NCBI RefSeq assembly: GCF_040581485.1
Contig: NC_090131.1
Span: 14,465,501 to 14,529,500 of the forward strand
Length of the DNA: 64,000 nt
Direction: 5' to 3'
From: Linepithema humile
Lineage: Eukaryota; Arthropoda; Insecta; Hymenoptera; Formicidae
Part shown: piece after piece, positions 31,881 to 43,459 of the stretch
Numbering within the stretch: the first letter of the stretch is position 1
Layout: every line of letters starts with the position of its first letter
Notes under the pieces: model-generated
Told to the model about the DNA's origin: nothing
The model's database searches: none
The model's input: the letters and a program-made list of their open reading frames with translations, nothing else
Translations under genes and position numbers: made by a program

Positions 31881-33173
31881 GCCACTGGCTCACTCAAAGA
31901 TCAGATCCAATCATTGGTGAAACAAGTCGCGGCACTCAACACGCAATTGGGCCGGCAGGAGCAGCGCCACAGACAGCAGCGCCACAGATCGCGCAGCCGC
32001 AGCCGGACGAAGTCAACTTCGGAAGAAGACAGCGGGCTTTGCTTTTTCCACCGGCGATTCGGCAACAAGGCCAGAAAATGTACAGAGCCATGTACTTACA
32101 AAGAAAAGAAAAAGGAGAAAGCGGAAAACTAGTCGGTCCGGAATCAATGGCGGCAGACGGCCTGGACCCGAAACCTTGCCGCCTTCTAATAACTGAGCGA
32201 CAAACAAAAGTTCGGTACCTCATCGACACTGGATCAGACATAAGTGTCTACCCGCGCTCGATGGTACGCGGACGGATGTCCGGAGCAACGCAGGCCCTGT
32301 TTGCAGCCAATGGCACAATCATCCACACTTACGGGTGGATCGCGCTTCAACTCAACATCGGATTGAGGCGCGCCTTCCAATGGAAATTCATCGTGGCTAA
32401 CGTCACACAGCCAATTATCGGATCTGATTTCCTCGGTTACTTCCATCTTCTGCCGGATGTAAGAAGAGGCAAACTTTTGGACGCTACAACCGGATTGGCC
32501 ACAAACAGCCTACAAAGCAGAACCGGACAAACATCAATTAAGACATTATTGCAGGAAACAGCCTTTCACGCCTTATTGGCTGAATTCCCGCAGCTCACTA
32601 GACCAACCGGAAAAACGGAATCCGCGCCGCACTCAACGATGCATTACATCGAGACGACACCGGGACCACCGGAAGCGTGCAGGCCAAGAAGACTGACGCC
32701 GGAAAAACTAAAAGAGGCGAAGCAGCAATTCGATCTTTTACTTCAAGAAGGCGTAATTGCGCCGTCCAAGAGCGCATGGGCCTCACCATTACATATGGCA
32801 CCAAAGAAAGGTGGCACGTGGCGACCATGCGGCGATTACCGCAAGCTCAACAACCGAACGGTGCCGGACAGATACCCGATTCCGCATATCAAGGATTTTA
32901 CACAGGCTCTTCACGGGAAATCAATTTTCTCCACACTGGATCTGGTTAGAGCTTATAACCAGATTCCAGTAAACGCTGAAGACGTGCCTAAAACAGCAAT
33001 CACTACACCGTTCGGTCTGTTCGAGTTTCTCAAAATGCCTTTCGGCTTGAGAAACGCAGCTCAAACGTTCCAGAGATTCATCAACGAGGTGATACGCGGA
33101 CTCGATTTCTGCTACGCCTACATTGATGACATCCTGGTAGCGTCTCACGACGAAAACGAACACAAAAAACACT
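31881..33173 (+). pseudogene. pol: Gypsy gag C-terminus, protease and RT N-terminal half
   Basis: The gag frame (to the TAG at 32130-32132) encodes a Gln/Arg/Ser-rich stretch and a Cys-rich end (CFFHRRFGNKARKCTEPC), as in many insect Gypsy Gags. Pol opens in the -1 frame from about 32039 and overlaps gag by some 90 bases, which suggests programmed -1 frameshifting. Pol contains the protease (YLIDTGSDISVYP), the RT fingers (WASPLHMAPKKGGTWR), FSTLDLVRAYNQI and the catalytic YIDDILVAS. The frame is broken at 33173 by a solo LTR. It resumes at 34438. Confidence 0.88.
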
Positions 33174-34433
33174 TGTAACGGTGCGTATTTTTACGCCTCA
33201 CGGGCGATGCGTAATGATGCGGTCCGGTTTTGACGGTATGCGGATTTTTCGATGCGGAATTACGACGGTGCGTAGTTAGCAAAGCGGATTCTTACGACGC
33301 GGAATAACTCGTCGGTTTGCCAGAGTTCGTTCATGTGGTTTATCGGGAGACTCCAAATTAACCAAAAATAATTTAAAGAAAAATAACTATTTATTCAATA
33401 GAGCATTATAATTATAAAAGAAAATAGTAACAACGAGTACATGTGTATTTCTGGAACGGTCTAATATCTTAACGGTATAATCGGATACAACTATCGGAAA
33501 TAATTCCTTATCGGTTAGACGAGTTAATATTTCGACGGTACATGTGTATAATTCTAATTGTAAACGAATGAATAATGAAAGGAAAATAAACGGCGTAAAT
33601 CGTTGGTGCGCCTTTGGCTGAATTATAAACAAATTAAATTATTTAATCGGTCGGTTCGTACGGTACGGAGCAAAGTAATAAAAAATAAGCGATACCGCGT
33701 ATATCCGAGCCTTGCTGATTTGACGGTTGCCGGTACGCTGTGTCCGAAGACAGTGAGAGACTTCTCTCGTGCAAAGGGTATCGGAAGTCGAACGCCGGGA
33801 CACCCGACCGAGGCAGAGAACGCCCTGCCCCTAGAACGACGGAGAGTCGGAAGTCGAACGCCGGGACACCCGACCGAGGCACAGAACGCCCTGCCCCTAG
33901 AACGACGGGAAGTCGGAAGTCGAACGCCGGAAACACCCGACCGAGGCAGAGAACGCCCTGCCCCTAGAACGACGGAGAGTCGGAAGTCGAACGCCGGGAC
34001 ACCCGACCGAGGCAGAGAACGCCCTGCCCCTAGAACGACGGAGAGTCGGAAGTCGAACGCCGGGACACCCGACCGAGGCAGAGAACGCCCTGCCCCTAGA
34101 ACGACGGGGTATAGGAAGTCGAACGCCGGGAACACCCGACCGAAGCAGAGAACGCCCTGCTCCTAGAACGACTATTGGGATGGGAGCGAGTACGACCGGA
34201 GCTTCAGAGTGCGCCCTGAGGCTTGTCCGAGTCGTACTCGGGGAATGGGTCTCGATCTGTTCCGCAAGCCGGCTTTTATACCGGTCGCGCTACCCCCACT
34301 TGGGGTGCTACCCTACCCGGCAGCTACCCCTTCTTAAGCTTTTACCCCCGAGTTGGGGGATCGGAATGCGGCCCTAAATGGGGGTGCTCACGTGGAGCCC
34401 GCGTGCCGCTTAGTAACAGCGCGTGCTGTTACA
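33174..34433. mobile_element. Solo LTR (1260 bp) of a second Gypsy-type family
   Basis: Begins TGTAACGGTGCG and ends GTGCTGTTACA, with CACT duplicated on both sides (33170-33173 and 34434-34437). No internal region or partner LTR adjoins, so it is a solo LTR left by recombination. It contains six 66-bp tandem units (33783-34173). A second solo LTR of the same family is at 43486-44543. Open frames across the tandem units are repeat artefacts. Confidence 0.9.
33783..34173. repeat. 66-bp tandem repeat, about six units, inside the solo LTR
   Basis: Units starting GGAAGTCGAACGCCGG begin at 33783, 33849, 33915, 33982, 34048 and 34114, a period of 66-67 bp. Each contains CACCCGACCGAGGCAGAG and CCCTAGAACGACGG. 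The other solo LTR has only three units (44094, 44161, 44227). Confidence 0.93.
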
Positions 34434-34437
34434 CACT

Positions 34438-35434
34438 TAACAGTTTTGTTCCAGAGACTCAGCAAATACGGGATGCAATTCAACTCAGCAAAATGCGTAT
34501 TCGGAAAGGAGACCGTAGCATTTTTAGGATATCAAGTCTCAGCGGAAGGAACGCAGCCTTTACCGGAGAAAGTCGAGGCCATACGGAAATTCCCGAAACC
34601 TGTCACCATCAAGCAGCTTCGGCAGTTTCTTGGAACTCTGAATTTCTATAGAAGATTCATTCCGGGAGCGGCCATGGACCAAGCAATTTTAAACGACGCG
34701 CTAAAAGGGAACCAGAAAGGGAAAACACCAATCGGATGGAGCGCAGAACGAAAAGCAGCGTTTGAAACGTGCAGAGAAAGCCTCGCACGGGCAACGCTCT
34801 TGGCACATCCAGATCCAACAGCAGAACTTTCTTTAACAACCGACGCCTCGGATTTCGCGATCGGAGCAGTAATCCACCAGTATGGCAAACTCGGGCAGCA
34901 ACCGGTGGCGTTCCTCAGCAAAAAGCTGACCACCGCGCAGCAGAAGTACAGCCCGTACGACCGAGAGCTCCTGGCGATTTATGCAGCAATCAAGCATTTC
35001 CCGCACTGGTTGGAAGGAAGGGAATTCACTATATACACGGACCATAAACCGCTCGTGTATGCATTCCGCAAAGATCTTTTGCAAAGCTCACCGCGGCAGA
35101 CACGGCACCTGGAATTGATCGGGCAGTATTCGACCGACATCAGGCACGTAGCGGGAAAGGATAATATTGTAGCAGACACACTATCAAGGACGCAGGCTGT
35201 CCAGCAAGTCGTGAATTTTGAAGAGCTCGCAAAATCACAGAAAGACGACACCGAAATACGAGCATTACTCCAAGGGAATACGAAGCTCCAGCTTAAGGAA
35301 ACCATAATTCCCGGCACAGATATTAAGCTAATATGTGATACGTCAACGGGCATTCCACGCCCATACGTCACGCAACCATTCCGGAGGCAAATCTTCAAGC
35401 ATTTGCACGGACTAGCACACACGGGGATCAAAAC
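34438..35434 (+). pseudogene. pol: Gypsy RT C-terminal half, RNase H and integrase zinc start
   Basis: Resumes right after the solo LTR with the RT thumb (FQRLSKYGMQFNSAKCVF; FLGTLNFYRRFIPGA). RNase H follows (LTTDASDFAIGAVIHQ; YSPYDRELLAIYAAIKHF; YTDHKPLVYAF), then the linker AGKDNIVADTLSR and the start of the integrase HHCC domain (LHGLAHTGIK). It is cut at 35434 by the foldback element. Confidence 0.88.
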
Positions 35435-38400
35435 CAAGATCTATAGAGCAGTGCTCGGAATTAGTCTGAACATTTCAGCCGATTTCCGTGGTATACGCCT
35501 CCTTTCCTCTCCTTACCGCGCGCGCCGCAGCCGCTAGGGCCAGCGCCGCCGAGCGTTAGGAGCGACACTATCTGATTATGAGTGGGTTCTTTTCCCTATT
35601 TATTAAAATTTTAAAAAATGTATTAAAATTTATTAAAAATAAATTTTTTATTTTTAAATTTATTAAGTGGAAATATTTCAATAGATTTCCACGTCACCCA
35701 TGAGATACTAATGCTGACGCGTTTTTTTTTAATGGTTTCCCCCGTAGACCTATTCCACTAAAGATAAAAATAAATTCTTAATTTAAAAAAAAATATATAT
35801 GTAAAAGAGATTTTCTTAATTAGATTTTCTTAGCCTTTTATGAGAATGAACAATTGATGCAATAATGTAGATAAAAACCACTTTTTGAAAAACGTGTCAG
35901 TATTAGTACCTCATGGGTGACGTAGAAATCTATTGAAATATTTCCACTTAATAAATTTAAAAAAAAATTTATTTTTAATAAATTTTAATAAATTTTTTTA
36001 AATTTTAATAAATAGGGAGAAGAACCTACTCATAGAACCTAATCAGATAGTGCCGCTCCTAACGCTCGGCGGCGCTGGCCCTAGCGGCTGCGGCGCGCGC
36101 GGTAAGGAGAGGAAAGGAGGCGTATACCACGGAAATCGGCTGAAATGTTCAGACTAATTCCGAGCACTGCTATAGAGAGAAGGTTACCTCAGGCAAACCG
36201 GTTGTGGGCGAGGGACGATGAAGTAAGGGGGGAGCTAGAACAGCTTGTAGGCGAGGGGTGACGAAGTAAGGGGGGAGCTAGAAACAGCTTGTAGGCGAGG
36301 GGCGACAAAGGAAGGGGAGAGCATGATGATCTCATCGTCAAACAGTAGCTGTCTCTCTCGCACGCTTTAGTGTTTTCTCTCTCGCTCCTTTATTATAGAA
36401 ATGCTTTGAGTTTTTATCGAAAAAATACTTTTATTTTGTAAAATATTGATAGCACTGGAAATTGCGTAATAAAAATTGAAAAGTAAATTAGAAAGGCGCT
36501 ATAAATTACATATATTGCAAATTATAGCGCTAGATATTTAACGTTTATAATGTTAAATATCGCTGCAACAGATGTATTTGTAATACAAATTGCTTTGTAC
36601 TCGTATTTAGACTGTAATATCAATGAAAATAAAATATAATTTGGGGATATACACAAAAAACATCATTTGTAAAGTAGTAAAATAAAAGAAAAAATAGTAC
36701 ATATTTAAAAATTATTTTTAAAATAATATTTACTGTTTATATGCATTATTTACAAAAGAAATACTATAAAGAAATTTATTTTTTATATTTAATTGTGAAA
36801 ACCTCAAAAATTGTCAAGAAATTGTAACTGAAATTCATAAATGTAAGTATAATTCTAGGATAATATAAAAAGCATCATACATAAATTTATTATGATACAA
36901 ACTTAAATAATGAAATTGTAATATATGTTTCAACATTGCAAATGTGAATATTTATATGATAAAATTTACAAAGTGTTAATAATTTTCAAATATTTGCTAA
37001 TAAAATATTATTGAAATGTTTCTGTTGAAATCTTAAAATAATTCTTTAAAACAAATATGATGGGGTATATATTAGGGATCATTAAATATGCGGCAACATT
37101 GTGATTATAAAATTTTATAAGTATCTATAATAAAAATTAAGTATAATAAATATAATAAGTATATAAGTATAATAATAAAAATACATATATGTTATATTAA
37201 TCTGTTAATATAAAAAAATTATTTATTAATTTAACGCAAATAAATTTCTTTATATTAACAGATTAATACAACATATATATATTTTTATTATTATAGATAC
37301 TTATAAAAATTTTATTATTATACTTATATACTTATTATGTTTATTATACTTAATTTTTATTATAGATACTTATAAAATTTTATAATCACAATGTTGCCGC
37401 ATATTTAATGATCCCTAATATATACCCCATCATATTTGTTTTAAAGAATTATTTTAATTATTCAACAGAAACATTTCAATAATATTTTATTAGCAAATAT
37501 TTGAAAATTGTTAACACTTTGTAAGTTTTATCATATAAATATTCACATTTGCGATGTTGAAACATATATTACAATTTCATTATTTAAGTTTGTATCATAA
37601 TAAATTTCTGTATGATGCTTTTTATATTATCCTAGAATTATACTTACATTTATGAATTTCAGTTACAATTTTTTGACAATTTTTGAGGTTTTCACAATTA
37701 AATATAAAAAATAAATTTCTTTATAGTATTTATTTTGTAAATAATGCATATAAACAGTAAATATTATTTCAAAAATAATTTTTAAATATGTACTATTTTT
37801 TCTTTTATTTTACTACTTTACAAATGATGTTTTTTGTGTATATCTCCAAATTATATTTTATTTTCATTAATATTACAGTCTAAATACGAGTACAAAGCAA
37901 TTTGTATTACAAATGCATTTGTTGCAGCGGGGCGAGCGGCAAGAGGGGCAATGATGATCTCATCGTCAAACAGTAGTTGTCTCTCTCGCACGCTTTAGTG
38001 TTTTTTCTCTCGCTCCTTTAATATAGAAATGCTTTGAGTTTTTATCGAAAAAATACTTTTATTTTGTAAAATATTGATAGCACTGGAAATTGCGTAATAA
38101 AAATTGAAAAGTAAATTAGAAAGGCGCTATAAATTACATATATTGCAAATTATAGCGCTAGGTATTTAACATTATAAACGTTAAATATCTAGCGCTATAA
38201 TTTGCAATATATGTAATTTATAGCGCCTTTCTAATTTACTTTTCAATTTTTATTACGCAATTTCCAGTGCTATCAATATTTTACAAGATAAAAGTATTTT
38301 TTCGATAAAAACTCAAAGCATTTCTATATTAAAGGAGCGAGAGAGAAAACACTAAAGCGTGCGAGAGAGACAACTACTGTTTGACGATGAGATCATCATT

Positions 38401-38523
38401 GCCCCTCTTGCCGCTCGCCCCGCTCAGCATTTGCCCCTCTTGCCGCTCGTCCTGCACAGCATTAGCCCCTCTTGCCCCTCGTCCCTCTTTGCGCATGAGG
38501 TAACCTTCTCTCTATAGATCTTG
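35435..38523. mobile_element. Foldback element with long inverted repeats and 9-bp target duplication
   Basis: Terminal inverted repeat CAAGATCTATAGAGAGAAGG (interrupted on the left by a hAT MITE) is mirrored by ...CTTCTCTCTATAGATCTTG ending at 38523. GATCAAAAC flanks it on both sides (35426-35434 and 38524-38532). Nine-base duplications are typical of Mutator-like elements, but neighbouring bases also extend the inverted repeat, so 7 or 11 bp cannot be excluded. Inside, a G-rich tandem block (AAGGGGGGAGCTAGAAACAG, about 36220-36320), a CTCTCTCGCACGCTTTAGTG segment repeated three times, and an AT-rich palindrome centred near 37250 form nested inverted repeats. No protein is encoded. A truncated relative is at 52873-54255. 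Confidence 0.82.
35449..36169. mobile_element. hAT-type MITE nested in the foldback's terminal repeat
   Basis: Ends CAGTGCTCGG...CCGAGCACTG with CTATAGAG duplicated on both sides (35441-35448 and 36170-36177). The GC-rich subterminal part matches the MITE at 20094-20519 (CGTATACC, GAGCGTTAGGAGCG). Arms extend almost to the centre. The insertion split the foldback's left terminal repeat. Confidence 0.92.
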
Positions 38524-38532
38524 GATCAAAAC

Positions 38533-39332
38533 CACCGTCAAATTAATTACACAGCGTTTCGTGTGGACCGGCATAAAAAAGGATTGCCGCAGATGGGCGC
38601 AGGCCTGCGTTCCCTGCCAAAAATCCAAGATCCACCGACACACCGTCTCACCAACAAGAAATTTCATGGGGCCTACTAGCAGGTTCCAGCATATACATAT
38701 GGACATCGTCGGACCTTTAAACTCGAGGGAAGAAGTACTGCCTCACGATTATTGACAGATTCACACGATGGCCAAAGGCATACCCGATGTCCGATATCAC
38801 CGCGAAAACGATGGCTCGCCTGTTATTTGAAAATTGGATCGCGCGTTGCGGAGCGCCGGCACGAATCACCACGGACCAGGGGCGGCAGTTTGAGTCGGAG
38901 CTGTTTAAGCAGTTGGCTAGACTGACCGGATCGCAACACATCCGAACCACCGCTTATCACCCGGCAGCCAATGGCATGGTAGAGAGACTGCACCGGCAAC
39001 TCAAAGCAGCTATCAAAAGTCACGAAACCGAAGCATGGACACAAATTCTTCCAGTCATCTTATTAGGCATTCGCGCCGCAGTAAAAAAGGACATCGGAGC
39101 CACACCAGCAGAGCTAATTTTCGAAGAGACCATTCGGATTCCCGGGCAATTTCTGGACCAAACCAATAACGAGCAGCCAACGGACGAGTTTGTGCGTCAT
39201 TTGCAAGAAAAAATGAACAAACTCCGTCCGCACTTACAACGCCATGGCCACCGCAGCACCTTCGTGCATAAGGACCTGGCCAGATCTGAGAAGGTTTTCG
39301 TCAGACACGACTGCCCGACCAGAGCGTTACAG
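38533..39332 (+). pseudogene. pol: Gypsy integrase core, one frameshift
   Basis: Continues the integrase zinc domain (FVWTGIKKDCRRWAQACVPC) and the catalytic core: first Asp (HIHMDIVGPL), second Asp (RITTDQGRQFES) and Glu (NGMVERLHRQLK). The linker after the core is present to ...RALQQ, where the hAT element begins. A one-base frameshift near 38735 (extra base in the GGG of GAGGGAAG) separates the first Asp from the rest. Confidence 0.87.
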
Positions 39333-39490
39333 CAGTGCTGCCAGAAACGAGCGGCAGCCTCACACAAATACAACCGAGAACCGATGACGTCACCCTATTC
39401 GTGTGAGCTCGACCCGGTCGACCAATGGAAGAGAACGCACGTCTCCCTTCCACCGAGCCGACGCAACAGACGATAAATGCTAAGAAGTAA

Positions 39491-39646
39491 TGGCCGGAGC
39501 ACAGACTTTTGCATAAAGCATAACGCATAAGCATAAGGAAATTGATTGGTCCATTTCCTTATGCATTTGCTTATGCTTATATATAGACCAATCAATTTCC
39601 TTATGCTTATGCGTTATGCTTTATGTAAAAGTCTGTGCTCCGGCCT
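39491..39646. mobile_element. Small Harbinger-type MITE in the hAT left arm
   Basis: GGCCGGAGCACAGACTTTTG...CAAAAGTCTGTGCTCCGGCC-type hairpin (one mismatch) flanked by TAA at 39488-39490 and 39647-39649. The opposite hAT arm (47155-47185) shows the empty site, proving insertion and its 3-bp duplication. Such duplications are typical of PIF/Harbinger. Confidence 0.88.
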
Positions 39647-40580
39647 TAAGTGTTTCTAAGGCAAGTGGCTGGAATATGAAAAATCTCGTGTTCGAGATTT
39701 GCTTCTCGCAACTTTCTTTTCTTTTTTCCGCATTTGTTTCTAACAGTGTAAATTATCAAATAATCTTTTTTTTGCTTAAAAAATAATAGTTTATATTTAT
39801 TAATAATATTTGCATATGTTAAAACTAACAATTTTTTAAATAATTCAGATTTGCTATTGTCAATAGAAAAATGAAGTTATTTTGCAATGTTGCAACAAAG
39901 TGTAAATTTAACATATGCTATGTTCTTGCCACTCGCCTTATTCGTTTAGCCATGCTTGCTTTGGCATTTATGTCTATCGACTCGAAAGATTTTACATACC
40001 TGTAAAACTTTTAATTATTTCCCAACTTACAATTAGTCACTCGCGTCCTGATATTTTTTCTCCCGTTCAATAATTTTCTATTCGTACATTCGGAGAATCC
40101 GAATAGTGAGATCAATAATGTACTTAATTTTCGTACACTCTAGTCTCAATCTGAGATCGGTGTACATTTTAACGTCTCAATGTAGACGAATTATTTCTAT
40201 ATGAAAAATATTAAAATTTTTACACCAACAATCTATGATATATGCTCCATATGCCATATTATATTTTATTCCATTTTTAATCATTTATTTTAAACTACTG
40301 CATATTAGCAAGAGTTACTGTACTATGGAGATTAGTGGAGGAGACGGTAACATATATTATAAATGCAGTCAGATTTATTGTACTCTTGTTAGTATTGTTA
40401 AAATATTGTAAAAATAATGTATTATTAGTTTATTAGTAATTATAATAGTATTATTAATAGTGGTCTTCCGCACCACCTTCGAGGTTCCACTAACGGCGCG
40501 TTGAATTTTTTTAGTGGACCTTCGCCAGGAGCCCTATTATACCACATTTCATTATTCTTTCTATATTTCTTTTATACATA

Positions 40581-40745
40581 TGTGATGTCATTTGCAGACA
40601 AGATACTCTTTTTACACTTGTCATTTACAAGTGTGGTGTCATTTGCAGACAAGATACTCTTTTTACTCTTGTCATTTACAAGTGTGGTGTCATTTGCAGA
40701 CAAGATACTCTTTTTACATTTGTCATTTACAAGTAATGTCATTTG
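40581..40745. repeat. 51-bp subterminal tandem repeat in the hAT element
   Basis: Three units of about 51 bp containing GTGTCATTTGCAGACAAGAT and a CTTGTCATTTACAAG half-palindrome, plus a partial fourth. The right arm has only one copy of the start. It may be a transposase binding array. Confidence 0.75.
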
Positions 40746-40859
40746 CAGACAAATAACTTATGACACCTCTGTAATAAAATTAGCAGTTACTTTTTTGTGT
40801 TATATAAAAAATACTATTTATTTGTAACATTATTATTGCGTATCATTAGATGTTGAGGG

Positions 40860-42720
40860 ACCAGCTATATCATCAACGTCTGCAGCATGTATGATTAAGA
40901 CAACTTTTATGTTTTTTAGGACATGTAGAATATAATTTGTTCGATGACATGAGAGACAAATGTTTTTCATTAATCTCCATCTCTAAAATAAATTTTTTTC
41001 TTGCGTTCAAAGCTGATTTTAAAACGCAAATGGCATTTACAGAGACGGATGAAAGGCTATTTCGTTTTTTCGTTTTTATGTCTGATAAAATTGAAAATAT
41101 TCTTTCTGGATCGGCATTAGAATTTGGAAGTGATCTAATAGAATTTATAAGGGATTTAAGATTTGGATATTTCACAAGATCTCTGGAGCTTTTACTTTGT
41201 AAAATCTGTTTCCACATATCATCAAAACTTAATTTTTTAAGATTTGTTTTTTCTGTTTCTGTAAAATTGAGATGTACAATAAACCATTCTTTTTTTAAAC
41301 CATTTTCGTCAAAACCACCGAGAGTTTGAACGATAAAAGAAACATCATTGAATGATGTTTCTCTGTCAAAATCATATAAAACAATGTCTGAATCAAAAAC
41401 TTTCAATTTTGATAAAAATTTGTCATTAATTGGTAATCTTTTACTAATTTCCTCGGCAGCTGTCACATAAAATTGCAAACAATTTTCTCGAACATTCGCA
41501 ACTATGTCTAAGTATCCGTTCTTTGTCAGTTCGTCGAGGTATTCTTCGCATTCTAATCCTAAATTTATTTCATTTAAAGATTTTTGATTATTTTTGTCAG
41601 AAAATTAAATATTATTGCATACGTTTTTTAAAAACTCAGGTTTTAGAAAGTGTTTACAAACTGTGGTTAGAAACTTTACTGATTTTCGGTGTAATAAATG
41701 AATTCTCGTTTCTAGTGCTTGAAAAAAGGCATTAAATGAATTAAAAGAATCTAAAATATGTTCTAAAAATAAGAAATATGCTTTTTTTTACATCTAAGTA
41801 TTGCATTATTTTTAATAAATCTTCTCCAGATTTTGATTTTTCATCAACGACTTTTTCAGTTAAAAAATGTTTGATAGTATCCCAAAGAAGTCTTTCAATA
41901 CACGTATGATAAGAAAGCCACCGTGTATCAGCCAATCTTAAAATTTTGCGGTTTGTTCTTTGAAAACATTCTGTAAATTCTAGAAAAATAGCCGAACGCT
42001 TAGGGCTACCGTTAATATAACTTGCGATTTTTTTTAGAAATTCTTCGCAATATTCCGGTATTTTAGCACATGCAGAATGCGCAGCCAATGCAGCAGAATG
42101 ACACGAACATGAAAATGTTAATAAGTTTTGACAAACCTCAGCTAGCTTTGTTTTAAATGATGACTTTTTTCCTATCATAACAGATGCATTATCGCACGAC
42201 AGAGCAATAATATTTAAGAATGGAATGTTTAGTCTCCACATTTCTAACTTAAATGCGTTAAATAATTTTTCCGCGCTACTATTTTTTGCATTAATATTAA
42301 TTAATTTTACCAATTGTGAGCGTACGTCTAAATTTTCTGAATCAACATACCGCACAAAAAACGTCATCCATTTTTCATTACAAATATCGGACGTTTCGTC
42401 AATAAAAATGGAAAATTTTGTATTTTGAATACAATTGACCACACGGGTTTGTCTCAATCGGACCCAACACGTTTGAAATAATACTTTTACATTTCGTTCG
42501 ACCCATAGTCATATTTTTTAATACGTTATAATCTTTTCCAATTTGTTGAAACAATCTAAGAATATCTGTTGCTGTTTGATAGGAAATATTTTTATCAACA
42601 ATCAACGCGTATCGAATTTCTTTCGTTCTTCAAACGTCAAAAGTGATTCATCCGTCATGTTGTTACTTTTATCCGTTTCTAAATTATTTTTTTCAGATAT
42701 CCTGTGTACTTTGGATTCTG
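40860..42720 (-). pseudogene. hAT transposase of the 8-kb element, several frame breaks
   Basis: Read on the minus strand, blocks in three frames make up one hAT transposase. They are: an N-terminal part (MTDESLLTFEERKKF near 42659; LIVDKNISYQTATDILRL); the catalytic region with FSIFIDETSD (first Asp), ALSCDNASVM (second Asp), the CSCHSAALAAHSAC motif and ADTRWLSYHTCIERL; and the C-terminal dimerisation domain (LPNSNADPERIFSILSDIKT) holding the Glu. Frame breaks lie near 42608, 42450 and 41770, and a stop lies near 41606. A THAP-carrying relative is at 50742-52748. No THAP exon is visible in this copy. It cannot make a whole transposase, yet its element has almost identical ends, so it was probably moved by a relative's enzyme. 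Confidence 0.85.
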
Positions 42721-43459
42721 CGTGTCACGCTATGGACACATAGCTCCGTGAGCACTGAGCACCATCAAGCAGCGTACTCGCCGTTCGGCTTTCGGCGGCG
42801 TCGCATGTTTTCTTATAAAATGCATATTTCCGCAAATTTGCAATAAATCGATCTGAAAATTTCCAGAAATCTTCCTTCAATAGTGAGGAACAAATGTCTC
42901 ACTGGAAGTTGTTTCAAATTTCAAGTTTCCTCGATACTTTTTGTCGGCGAAACTAAAGAAACGTGGTTACCGATTGGCCTCAATTTGCAATTAATTATTA
43001 TTAAACAACAGGCGATTTTCAGCTTCTTTATTGTTTTGTAGGTATCGCTAGACTATACTGCATGCGCAAATTTTAAACAATTTCAACAAAATTTGGCCAA
43101 ATTACGACGATTTATATCTTAAAATCTTATTAAATTTGGGAATAAAAATTTTTCAGTTTTTTATTTTTATTATTAAAAATAAGCATCGAACAAAAAAACT
43201 GCAAATAGGAAAAAGTTCCGTTTCGTCATTCTCTACAAGCCTATATTAAAAAAAAATTAATTTTGCGACTTTCAAAATTTTTATGCTCTGAGACGTTTAG
43301 ACGATACTTTTACACGATTTCGAGCGCAGAGCGAGTTTTTTGATCTGCGTCCTCAATTGTGTTTATAAGTCGCGTACAAACAGTGATCAGACTAGTTCCT
43401 TCGGTTCCTTATAAGTAATACACTTGACGGAAAAGTCAATTTGGAAAATATTGCGAAAT
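42721..43459. promoter_or_regulatory. Shared upstream region between divergent hAT genes
   Basis: The transposase remnant reads leftward from here and the RGG-repeat gene reads rightward from 43460, so this 0.7-kb stretch should carry both promoters. No clear TATA box or other motif can be named; it is slightly GC-richer than the surroundings. Confidence 0.4.

Noticed and set aside
31936..32241. Minus-strand frame opposite Gypsy gag/protease
   Set aside because: A shadow of the coding strand; the plus strand carries the protease motif.
33603..34166. Long overlapping frames on both strands in the 66-bp repeats
   Set aside because: The unit length is a multiple of three and GC-rich, so several frames stay open. 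They lie in a solo LTR and the peptide repeats mirror the DNA repeats.
33783..34173. Regular repeats that could suggest a CRISPR array
   Set aside because: Units are contiguous 66-mers with no unique spacers, inside an LTR of a eukaryotic genome.
37060..37440. Separate small palindromic element with GCGGCAACATTGTG arms
   Set aside because: It recurs in the same place in the second foldback copy without its own target duplication, so it is part of that element rather than a nested insert.
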